Assembly: GCA_964392065.1 (NCBI GenBank)
Contig: CAYMOG010000008.1
Span: 1-48,443, forward strand
DNA length: 48,443 nt
Reading direction: 5' to 3'
DNA from: JASBZA01 sp964392065
GTDB taxonomy: Bacteria > Bacillota > Clostridia > Saccharofermentanales > Fastidiosipilaceae
Position 1 is the stretch's first letter. Each line of letters opens with the position of its first letter. Position numbers and translations under genes: made by a program. Below the pieces are notes generated by a model, which saw only the letters and a list, made by a program, of their open reading frames with translations, was not told the DNA's origin and ran no database searches. Positions 26,002 to 34,122 of the stretch are shown piece by piece.

Positions 26002-26529
26002 TTATTCAAAAGGATTTTCATTATTATTTTTGTTCTCTTTTTGTTTTTTCTTACCAAATATTCGTTCCAATAAGCGTGGTTGTTCTTGGTTCATCATGGC
26101 TTTCATCAAAAGTGTATCCGCTCTCATACGCGCTTCTTCATGTTGTCTTCGCTCCTCATCAGCATTTCTTTTATCAGATTCTCTTAAGGATCGTGTTTCA
26201 ATTAATTCTGCCTTTAAGTTTTCAACTTCTTTTAAAAGTCGTTGGTTATCTTCACGTAAATAGGATAATAGTTCAACTTGTGGATCAGATGATTGGGCTT
26301 CAGCATTTATGTTATTGTCAACAGTATTTACAACAGGATTAAAGGGGTTTGCAATACCCATTAATTCAGCAAGCTTCTCAACCCCCTCTTTTGTAAGTGA
26401 TTTTTTGCCTCCCTTAGTTGTTTCAAATTCTTTCAAATCTTCCTTATCAATTTGCAACCGTTTATAAACTGCTTGAGTCGTTATTTCTAATAAATTGGAA
26501 ACTTCTAAAATCGTATAAACTTCTTCCAT
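26002..26529 (-). CDS. HTH / coiled-coil protein, RocS-like (DUF536-like)
   Basis: The 175-residue protein has an N-terminal MerR-type or DUF536-type helix-turn-helix (YTILEVSNLLEITTQAVYKRL), a spacer, a long coiled coil (about 85-145) and a short basic C-terminal helix LLERIFGKKKQ that could touch the membrane. This order is that of RocS of Streptococcus pneumoniae, a chromosome segregation and nucleoid protein that works with ParB where ParA is missing. It lies convergent to parB and next to parS, which suits that role. Related HTH/coiled-coil proteins also occur on plasmids, so a replication accessory origin is an alternative. The function is inferred from architecture. Confidence 0.6.
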   Translation of the reverse strand: MEEVYTILEVSNLLEITTQAVYKRLQIDKEDLKEFETTKGGKKSLTKEGVEKLAELMGIANPFNPVVNTVDNNINAEAQSSDPQVELLSYLREDNQRLLKEVENLKAELIETRSLRESDKRNADEERRQHEEARMRADTLLMKAMMNQEQPRLLERIFGKKKQKENKNNNENPFE

Positions 26530-26695
26530 GAATTGTATATTATCTCCTTACAATAGTTTATTTCTATTACCAATGATTATAAATTATTTGCAAGAATTAA
26601 CAATAGTTTAAACCATAAATTTGACTATGTTTATAATTATTCACGCCAAAAAACTCTGGCTAGCAAATGCTTAACTTAAATTTCTATGATTTTTC

Positions 26696-26724
26696 TTGAA
26701 TCGTCGCATATCTTATGCTATTTT
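26696..26724 (+). promoter_or_regulatory. Possible promoter of the CNNM gene
   Basis: TTGAAT at 26696-26701 and TATTTT at 26719-26724, 17 bases apart. The -10 box is weak. Confidence 0.4.
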
Positions 26725-26729
26725 AAAAT

Positions 26730-26885
26730 AAGTTTATTTTCTTTATGTTAAATAGACGAATCGATGTTCTTTTAAAAATTTTTCCTTTGAATATCGTAGA
26801 CCCATGGTACCGGCGTACATCAGAAAACATTTTGTTTTTAAACGATGACGGTCCGCAGCCTAAGGTTTGGTGGAGGACATGCTTT
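26730..26885 (+). other. Long leader of the CNNM gene
   Basis: About 155 bases separate the predicted promoter from the chosen start codon. The part after 26810 can form pairs, for example AAAACA with TGTTTT around 26824-26837. I see no match to the Mg2+ (M-box) or Mn2+ (yybP-ykoY) riboswitch cores. Confidence 0.3.
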
Positions 26886-28427
26886 GTGGACGACAGCTGG
26901 TTATCTAATTTTCTGGCTTTGACTACAACTTCTGGAACGGCTACAGCCGATGGAAGTATTCTAACTCAAATACTAATCGTTCTTATTCTAGTCTTGGTTA
27001 ATGCTTTTTTTGCAGCTACTGAAATGGCAATTGTTTCTGTAAATAACAATGCGATCCGTCGAGATGCAGAAGAAGGTGACAAGAAAGCTTCTAAGTTATT
27101 AAAATTTATTGATGATCCAGGAAATTTTCTTGCAACCATTCAAGTAGGTGTTACTTTTGCGGGTTTCCTATCTTCATCTTTTGCTGGACAGTCCTTTGCA
27201 GACCGTTTGGCTTGGGCAATTAGCTCTAATCCTGATGGTCCTAGTGCTTTAATATACAATCTTAGTCTTGTTTTGGTTACTCTTATAACCTCTTATGTCT
27301 CTATTGTATTAGGTGAACTTGTTCCTAAACAGATAGCTTTATCAAATCCAGATGCTTTTGCAAAAGGTGTAGCAGGCCTCCTGACCTTTTTCGATTATTT
27401 TTTTAAACCTATTACATGGTTAATAAGCAAGAGTTCCCGTTTGATATTAAGGATATTAAGAATTAATCCTGATGATTCTATTCAGATAGCTTCAGAAGAA
27501 GAAATCCGCATGTTATTGGATCAAGGCAGTAAGATGGGAAGTATTCATAGTGAAGAAAGCCAGATGATTGTAAATGTATTTGAATTCAATGATAAAGAAG
27601 TTTCGGAAATTATGACGCATAGAACCAATGTGATTGCTCTAGATGTTTTATCCGATTATGAGGATACATTGGATGTAGCTATACATGAAAAATATAGCCG
27701 TATACCTGTATATAACGAAGATATTGACGATATTATAGGTATTCTTCACATTAAGGATTTACTGTATTACGTATCACGTTACCAGAAGGATGAAAATTTT
27801 GATCTTCGAACTTTGCTAAGAGAACCATATTGGGTCCCAGAAAGTAAGAATGTGGATGAATTGTTTAGAGAAATGCAAAGTGAACATATCTCTATGGCAG
27901 TTGTAATCGATGAATATGGTGGGACTGCTGGTATAGTAACAATTGAAGATATACTAGAAGAAATTGTCGGTAATATTCAAGATGAGTACGATGAAGAAGA
28001 TTATGATATCAATCAAGTCGATGATAATTGTTATGAAATGAGTGGTTTACTTAATCCTGAAGATATAAATCGTGTTCTGGAAGAAGCGTATTTTCCAGAT
28101 GAAGAAGAAGCGGACTACGATACCATAGCGGGTTTAATGATTGGGCTTTTGGCCAGAATACCTGAGGATGATGAGCAACCTGAAATTGATTACAGAAACA
28201 TGACTTTTAAGGTTCTAAGTATGGATGATAAACGTATTGATAGATTACGTTTAAGAATTAATAAAACCGTAAAAGAATATGAAGAGGAACAACGTATTTT
28301 AGAAGAAGAACGCAAAGAAAATGAACGTTCAGATAAATTAGAAAAGAGTGAACGTGAAAGCGAAAAAATTAATGAACTAAATGAAGATAATAATTTGAGA
28401 ACACGAGAAGGTGAAGAAAATACCTAA
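26886..28427 (+). CDS. CNNM/CorC-type membrane protein with CBS domains
   Basis: The 513-residue protein has an N-terminal CNNM (DUF21) membrane domain of about four helices (ILIVLILVLVNAFFAATEMA onward). A CBS pair follows (about 215-340, with MTHRTNVIALD and YSRIPVYNEDIDDIIGILHIKDL), then a CorC/HlyC domain and a charged Glu/Lys tail. Proteins of this type (YugS, TlyC, CNNM) are linked to Mg2+ export; the older label is hemolysin. I chose the GTG at 26886 because GGAGG lies 9 bases upstream. An open frame from 26745 would add 47 residues not typical of the family and lacks a ribosome site. Confidence 0.88.
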   Translation: MDDSWLSNFLALTTTSGTATADGSILTQILIVLILVLVNAFFAATEMAIVSVNNNAIRRDAEEGDKKASKLLKFIDDPGNFLATIQVGVTFAGFLSSSFAGQSFADRLAWAISSNPDGPSALIYNLSLVLVTLITSYVSIVLGELVPKQIALSNPDAFAKGVAGLLTFFDYFFKPITWLISKSSRLILRILRINPDDSIQIASEEEIRMLLDQGSKMGSIHSEESQMIVNVFEFNDKEVSEIMTHRTNVIALDVLSDYEDTLDVAIHEKYSRIPVYNEDIDDIIGILHIKDLLYYVSRYQKDENFDLRTLLREPYWVPESKNVDELFREMQSEHISMAVVIDEYGGTAGIVTIEDILEEIVGNIQDEYDEEDYDINQVDDNCYEMSGLLNPEDINRVLEEAYFPDEEEADYDTIAGLMIGLLARIPEDDEQPEIDYRNMTFKVLSMDDKRIDRLRLRINKTVKEYEEEQRILEEERKENERSDKLEKSERESEKINELNEDNNLRTREGEENT

Positions 28428-28453
28428 GTTCCCATTTATAGGTTATAATCATA

Positions 28454-28487
28454 AGGCTTTTCATTGTCATTCGTGGAAGAAAAGCCT
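28454..28487 (+). terminator. Terminator-like hairpin after the CNNM gene
   Basis: AGGCTTTTC (28454-28462) pairs with GAAAAGCCT (28479-28487) around a 16-base loop. The downstream ATAATTATTT is a poor U-tract, so termination may be partial. Confidence 0.5.
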
Positions 28488-28526
28488 ATAATTATTTGTA
28501 AATTTTGAATCTGAGGAAATAAATAA

Positions 28527-30131
28527 ATGAAAAATAACAAGGAAATAAAAGATTTCAAGACAGGTAATGTCTCGAAGAATCAAGAGAGTAGAAAGGCGCG
28601 TGAAGAGCGTCTAAAAGCTATACGGGAACGCGGTACCGTTATTAATACTTCTGAACGTAAGAAAAGTAAGCGAAATAAAGTATTATTAACGACTGCCCTA
28701 GTCTTAGCAGCTATTATTGGTTTAGTTTATGTTTTATGGCTATTCGGTATTCCTCAGAGAAATTTGAGTGCTATGAAGATAAATGATGAACCTGTCACGA
28801 TAACTGAATATAACTATAATTATTATACTTATTATAATCAATATAATCAGGTAATAGGGCAGGGACAGGGTGTTCTTAATAAGAGAGATAGTTCTCAAAT
28901 AGTAAGTGGGCAAGACATTAGTTGGGGAACTTTTTTCCACCAGTTAACGGTCAATGGCTTAATGCAAGATAATGTAACCTATCAAAAAGCTATTGATGCT
29001 GGATATACTCTTGATGAAGAAGATAATACTAATATTGATTTAATGGTAGATGGTTTACGCCAAAGAATAGGTACGCCACTTGATTTTGAGATGTATCTCG
29101 AAAGTATGTATGGAAAAGGTATGACCGTTAAGGAGTACCGTCGAATCGTAGCGAAACAGTATCTAGCACGTCAGTATTCATTAGATATGCCTGAAACATA
29201 CGAGATAGCAGCGGGAGATGTTGAAGAATATTATGCTAATAATACGGATTCCTATGATTTAGTCGATTATCGTAGCTTTACTCTAAAAACAGAGCAAAGA
29301 GATGAAAATGATGAACCGCTAAGTGCAGAAGCGTTAGAAAAAAAGGTAGAAGAAACAAAAGCACTTGCAGAGAAGTTAGTTGCTGAAATATCTTCGGCAG
29401 AGGATATGGAACCTCTAGCAGAAGAACACGATCCTATCCAACAAGTTGTAGTGGGTGGTGAAGTTGTTGATAATACACCTAATAATGAGGATAAAGATCA
29501 ATCCCTTCAAGAGAATACTATGCGTGCAATGGTTACCAACCAAGAATTGGGTAATTGGTTATTCGCAGAGGATAGGAAGGCAGATGACGTTGATTATATT
29601 AAAGTTGGTAATGACTTTATAATTGTTTATTTCTTAGATCGTAAACAAGATACTAGAAAGGTAGCAGATGTTATCGTGTCAAGCTTTGATATCGCAGATA
29701 GCAACGGCTTTCCTAAAACAGAGGAAGAAATTGATTCTATAAGAAAAACGGCGACTTCTTTGGCCTCTACCTTTAAAACAGAAGAAGATGTGAAGGAATA
29801 TGATGAAACAGAAGCTGTAACGGGTGTACCCAAAGCAACAGAGGGTAACAAATTAGAATTGATTACCGCAGCTGCAGCTCAACATATTGATCCCGTAATC
29901 GTGAACTTTGCTCTATCTGAAGATGCAGAGAAAGGTACAGCACATGTCGTAGAGAGCGAACGAAAGATATATGTAATTACAATTCTGGAACGTCATGAGA
30001 AAGAATCATGGTATGAACAAGTAGAGAATGTTTTGCAATCAGAAGCTTATGAGGAAGATTTTAATAAATCTATTGCAATTGAGAACAATGAAGTCGTTCG
30101 AGTTCATCCAGGTTTTGAGTTAGCAGGATAA
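28527..30131 (+). CDS. Membrane-anchored SurA-like foldase / peptidyl-prolyl isomerase-like protein
   Basis: This 534-residue protein has a basic cytoplasmic N-terminus of about 50 residues, one transmembrane helix (about 52-75) and a large extracellular part. The latter starts with a SurA-N-like chaperone segment (KINDEPVTITEYNYNYYTYY), a pattern seen in clostridial PpiC/SurA proteins. A degenerate parvulin-like region may follow (GNWLFAEDRKADDVDYI...FIIVYFLDR). It probably helps fold exported proteins. Full isomerase activity is uncertain because I cannot see a complete parvulin motif. GAGG lies upstream of the ATG. Confidence 0.68.
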   Translation: MKNNKEIKDFKTGNVSKNQESRKAREERLKAIRERGTVINTSERKKSKRNKVLLTTALVLAAIIGLVYVLWLFGIPQRNLSAMKINDEPVTITEYNYNYYTYYNQYNQVIGQGQGVLNKRDSSQIVSGQDISWGTFFHQLTVNGLMQDNVTYQKAIDAGYTLDEEDNTNIDLMVDGLRQRIGTPLDFEMYLESMYGKGMTVKEYRRIVAKQYLARQYSLDMPETYEIAAGDVEEYYANNTDSYDLVDYRSFTLKTEQRDENDEPLSAEALEKKVEETKALAEKLVAEISSAEDMEPLAEEHDPIQQVVVGGEVVDNTPNNEDKDQSLQENTMRAMVTNQELGNWLFAEDRKADDVDYIKVGNDFIIVYFLDRKQDTRKVADVIVSSFDIADSNGFPKTEEEIDSIRKTATSLASTFKTEEDVKEYDETEAVTGVPKATEGNKLELITAAAAQHIDPVIVNFALSEDAEKGTAHVVESERKIYVITILERHEKESWYEQVENVLQSEAYEEDFNKSIAIENNEVVRVHPGFELAG

Positions 30132-30244
30132 TTCATGAATATGTCGAGAATATAAAATCTTTCTTGTGAAAATGTAGAATTAATACAATTCAAATGAGAA
30201 AATTCTCTAAAAAATAGAAAAGCACTTGACAAAGTCATATTTTC

Positions 30245-30273
30245 TTGATTTTGAAAAAATCTAGTGCTAATAT
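30245..30273 (+). promoter_or_regulatory. Promoter of rpoB-rpoC
   Basis: TTGATT at 30245-30250 and TAATAT at 30268-30273 are 17 bases apart, and TGC just before the -10 box gives an extended -10. A stray TTGACA at 30226 has no -10 box at a proper distance. Confidence 0.6.
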
Positions 30274-30286
30274 ACGATATCTAATG

Positions 30287-30312
30287 TAGCCCTACTAGTA
30301 TAGGGCTATTTT
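30287..30312 (+). terminator. Leader terminator (attenuator) before rpoB
   Basis: TAGCCCTA (30287-30294) pairs with TAGGGCTA (30301-30308) and is followed by TTTTATT. It lies between the predicted promoter and rpoB, so transcription must read through it. A second small hairpin, CTGCCA-TTC-TGGCAG, follows at about 30322-30336. Confidence 0.65.
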
Positions 30313-30379
30313 ATTGTCAATCCTGCCATTCTGGCAGACAGCGGGTAACCGTTAGAATTAGGGTGAGGTGAAACTACAT

Positions 30380-33300
30380 ATGTTGAAACCTGTGAAATAC
30401 GGGCAGACAGAGCGCATGTCATATTCTAGACTTGAAGAAGTCATTGATATGCCAAACTTAGTCGATATCCAGAAAAAATCTTATCAATGGTTTATCGAAG
30501 AGGGACTTCAAGAAGTTTTGAATTCTATTTCTCCAATCGTGGACGATGGCGCTGGGGATTTAGAGTTACATCTTCTAGAAACTTTCTTTGATGAAGAAAA
30601 CCCAACTTATGATATGGATGAGAGTAGAGAGAGGGACTCCAATTATGAAGCGCCCTTACGCATGAATGTGCGACTAACAAATAAAAAGGATGGAACCAAG
30701 AAGGATCAAGAAATTTTCTTAGGTGATTTCCCTATAATGACACCTAATGGTACCTTTATTATTAATGGTGCTGAGCGTGTTGTGATTTCACAGCTGGTCC
30801 GTTCTCCAGGTGCATATTTCACTTCTGTGAAGAATAATAAATCTGGTAAGGATCTATATGCAACACAAATCATTCCAAACCGTGGTGCTTGGATTGAGTT
30901 TGAAACGGATAATAACGATGTGATCAATATTCGTATTGATAGAACACGTAAATTTCCTCTGACGGTTTTCCTTCGTTCCCTAGGTTTCGGTACTGATGAG
31001 GAAATTATTGATAAATTCGGTGAAGATGAGAGAATTTTAGCTACTTTATCGAAGGATAATACGAAGAACCGAGAAGAAGGTTTACAAGAGCTCTATCGTA
31101 AGCTTCGTCCAGGGGAACCCGTTTCAGCAGAGGGTGCTGAAACACATTTAAACAATATGTTTTTTGACGATAGACGTTATGATTTAGCCAAAGTAGGTAT
31201 CTACACAGTTAATCGTAAATTTGCTCTAGCGTCTCGTATTCTAGGTCATAAAGCCACAGAAACTTTGGCTTCTCCAGATGGAGAAATTCTAGTTGAAGAA
31301 GGCGACATTATTACGGAAGATCAGGCATGGCAAGTTCAGAATGCTGGTATTAATGAAGTAGTTGTAACTCCAATGGTACTCGTTGGTGACGTGCTAACTG
31401 AAGGGTTAGGAACATTTAGAGTAATTGGTAATAGCCGTGTAGAGGTGAAACCATACTTATCACATTTCTTCCCATCTGAAGTCCTGGATAAAGTAGATCC
31501 AGAAAAAAGTAATATTACCGAAATGGTACGTTTAAATGAGTTAAGTAGTATTGTTGCTCAAGTACAAGGTGTTGATGGAGATGCTGCAACAGAAATCAAC
31601 CGGCTTCTAAGTAAACATGCCAAGCAGCTTTGTCCTAAACATGTAACAGTGGAAGATATTATTTCTTCAGTAAGTTACTTGATAGGTCTATATCATGATA
31701 TTGGCCATCTAGATGATATTGATCATTTAGGTAACCGTCGCGTGCGTTCGGTTGGTGAACTGTTGCAAAATCAAATTCGTATTGGTTTTACCAGAACAGA
31801 ACGTATTGTTCGTGAGAGAATGCGTTCTCTTGCCGATATTGAAACGGCTACAGCGAAGCAATTAATTAACTCAAGGCCTGTTAGTGCTATTATTAAAGAG
31901 TTCTTCGGATCCTCACAGCTGTCTCAGTTCATGGATCAACATAACCCATTGGCGGAAGTAACACATAAACGTCGTATGTCTGCTTTAGGTCCTGGAGGTC
32001 TCAGTAGAGATCGTGCAAACTTCGAAGTTCGTGACGTACATACCTCCCATTATGGACGTATGTGTCCTATCGAAACACCAGAAGGACCAAACATTGGTTT
32101 AATAAATTCTTTAGCGACTTATGCGAAGGTTAATGAATACGGATTCATTGAAACACCTTACCGTATATATGACAAAGTGAAGGGTATCGTTACCGATGAA
32201 GTGCGTTATATGACGGCTGACGAGGAAGATAACTTCTATATTGCTATGGCAAATGAACCTTTGGATGAAGAAGGAAGATTTATTTCTAAGAAGGTAACCG
32301 CACGTTGGTTAGATAAATTCCAAGAGGTTGCACCTGAGAAGATTGATCTTATGGACGTTTCTCCGAAGCAAATTGTTTCGGTCGCCACGTCTCTCATTCC
32401 TTTCTTAGGTAATGACGATGCGAACCGTGCTCTTATGGGATCGAACATGCAACGTCAAGCAGTACCTTTGATTGAAACGGATTCACCAATTATTGGTACC
32501 GGTATGGAACATAAAGCGGCAAAAGATTCTGGCGTTTGTATTTTAGCTAAAAACGATGGTGAGGTTACCAGAGTAACTGCTAACAGAATTGAGATCAAAA
32601 CTTCAGCTATTTCAACGGATGAATACGACTTAATTAAATATCGCCGTTCAAATCACTCAACATGTGTTAACCAACGTCCATTGGTAAAGGTTGGTGACCA
32701 GGTCAAGGCCGGAGATATCATTGCTGATGGTCCAGCTACAGACAAAGGAGAATTAGCTCTAGGTAAGAATGCACTTATCGGTTTCATGACGTGGGAAGGT
32801 TACAACTATGAGGACGCGGTCTTAATTAATGAAAGACTTGTTCGAGATGATGTCTATACCTCTATACATATTGAAGAATATGAGTGTGAAGCTAGAGATA
32901 CTAAACTAGGTGCAGAAGAAATCACTCGAGAAATCCCCCAGGTATCGGATGACGTCCTTCGTGATCTAGACGAAAATGGAATCATTCGTATGGGTGCGGA
33001 AGTGCGCGCGGGCGATATATTAGTAGGTAAGATTACACCTAAAGGTGAAACTGAACTTACTGCTGAAGAAAGACTCTATAGAGCGATCTTCGGCGAAAAA
33101 GTACGTGAAGTGCGTGATACTTCTGTTCGTGTTCCACACGGTGAGGCCGGTATAGTCGTTGATATTAAAACTTTTGATCGTGAAAAAGATGATGATCTTC
33201 GTCACGGAGTCAATAAACTCGTTCGAGTCTATATTGCACAGAAGCGTAAGCTTTCTGTAGGGGATAAGATGGCTGGACGTCACGGAAATAAGGGTGTTGT

Positions 33301-34105
33301 TTCAAGAATTTTACCTTCAGAAGATATGCCATATCTTGCAGATGGTACGCCATTGGATATTGTTTTAAATCCACTAGGTGTTCCTTCTCGTATGAATATT
33401 GGACAGCTTCTCGAAGTACATTTAGGTAATGTAGCTCGTAAGCTCGGTTATAAAATTGCCACTCCTGTATTCGATGGTGCCGATGAAAAAGATATCCAAG
33501 AGATGTTCAAAGAAGTTGGTTTTGATGAAGATGGAAAAACATTAGTGTACGATGGTAGAACAGGTGAACCTTTCCATAATAAAGTTACGGTTGGTGTCAT
33601 GTATTACTTGAAACTCCACCATTTAGTTGACGATAAGATTCATGCACGTTCTATTGGTCCTTATTCTCTAGTTACGCAACAACCTCTTGGAGGTAAGGCT
33701 CAATTCGGTGGCCAACGTTTCGGTGAGATGGAAGTTTGGGCTCTACAAGCATACGGTGCAGCCTATACGTTAAGAGAAATTTTGACCGTAAAATCTGATG
33801 ATGTAAGTGGTCGTACGAAAACCTATGAGGCTATTGTAAAAGGTGAGAATGTACCTGAATCAGGTACTCCAGAATCCTTCAAGGTTCTCATTAAGGAAAT
33901 GCAAAGCTTAAGTCTAGATGTACGCATTTTCTATCAGGACGAAGAAGTAGAAATTGAAGAAGAAATTGAAGATGATGAGTTCGATATAAATAATGATGTT
34001 AATCGCCTCCGTAAACTGATTGGATCTATTGATGATGATCAAACAGTTGAAGATATGGAGTTCGAAGAACAAGGCTACTCTATCGCCGATGCTGAAGAAG
34101 AGTGA
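30380..34105 (+). CDS. rpoB: RNA polymerase beta subunit
   Basis: The beta subunit forms one side of the RNA polymerase active cleft and is the rifampicin target. The 1241-residue protein has the conserved SQFMDQHNPLAEVTHKRRMS rifampicin region, GPGGLSRDRA, PEGPNIGLINSL, GDKMAGRHGNKGVVS and a C-terminal FGGQRFGEMEVWALQAYGA. The ATG at 30380 has GAGGTG 9 bases upstream; a GTG at 30368 is part of that ribosome site. rplJ/rplL are not upstream. rpoC follows after 17 bases. Confidence 0.97.
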   Translation: MLKPVKYGQTERMSYSRLEEVIDMPNLVDIQKKSYQWFIEEGLQEVLNSISPIVDDGAGDLELHLLETFFDEENPTYDMDESRERDSNYEAPLRMNVRLTNKKDGTKKDQEIFLGDFPIMTPNGTFIINGAERVVISQLVRSPGAYFTSVKNNKSGKDLYATQIIPNRGAWIEFETDNNDVINIRIDRTRKFPLTVFLRSLGFGTDEEIIDKFGEDERILATLSKDNTKNREEGLQELYRKLRPGEPVSAEGAETHLNNMFFDDRRYDLAKVGIYTVNRKFALASRILGHKATETLASPDGEILVEEGDIITEDQAWQVQNAGINEVVVTPMVLVGDVLTEGLGTFRVIGNSRVEVKPYLSHFFPSEVLDKVDPEKSNITEMVRLNELSSIVAQVQGVDGDAATEINRLLSKHAKQLCPKHVTVEDIISSVSYLIGLYHDIGHLDDIDHLGNRRVRSVGELLQNQIRIGFTRTERIVRERMRSLADIETATAKQLINSRPVSAIIKEFFGSSQLSQFMDQHNPLAEVTHKRRMSALGPGGLSRDRANFEVRDVHTSHYGRMCPIETPEGPNIGLINSLATYAKVNEYGFIETPYRIYDKVKGIVTDEVRYMTADEEDNFYIAMANEPLDEEGRFISKKVTARWLDKFQEVAPEKIDLMDVSPKQIVSVATSLIPFLGNDDANRALMGSNMQRQAVPLIETDSPIIGTGMEHKAAKDSGVCILAKNDGEVTRVTANRIEIKTSAISTDEYDLIKYRRSNHSTCVNQRPLVKVGDQVKAGDIIADGPATDKGELALGKNALIGFMTWEGYNYEDAVLINERLVRDDVYTSIHIEEYECEARDTKLGAEEITREIPQVSDDVLRDLDENGIIRMGAEVRAGDILVGKITPKGETELTAEERLYRAIFGEKVREVRDTSVRVPHGEAGIVVDIKTFDREKDDDLRHGVNKLVRVYIAQKRKLSVGDKMAGRHGNKGVVSRILPSEDMPYLADGTPLDIVLNPLGVPSRMNIGQLLEVHLGNVARKLGYKIATPVFDGADEKDIQEMFKEVGFDEDGKTLVYDGRTGEPFHNKVTVGVMYYLKLHHLVDDKIHARSIGPYSLVTQQPLGGKAQFGGQRFGEMEVWALQAYGAAYTLREILTVKSDDVSGRTKTYEAIVKGENVPESGTPESFKVLIKEMQSLSLDVRIFYQDEEVEIEEEIEDDEFDINNDVNRLRKLIGSIDDDQTVEDMEFEEQGYSIADAEEE

Positions 34106-34122
34106 AAGGAACGTGATTTATA

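Noticed and set aside
26745..26885. Coding extension of the CNNM protein
   Set aside because: The translated residues do not look like the family and no ribosome site precedes 26745; GGAGG at 26872 fits the GTG at 26886.
30226..30231. TTGACA as the -35 box for rpoB
   Set aside because: No acceptable -10 box lies 16-18 bases downstream; the TTGATT/TAATAT pair fits better.
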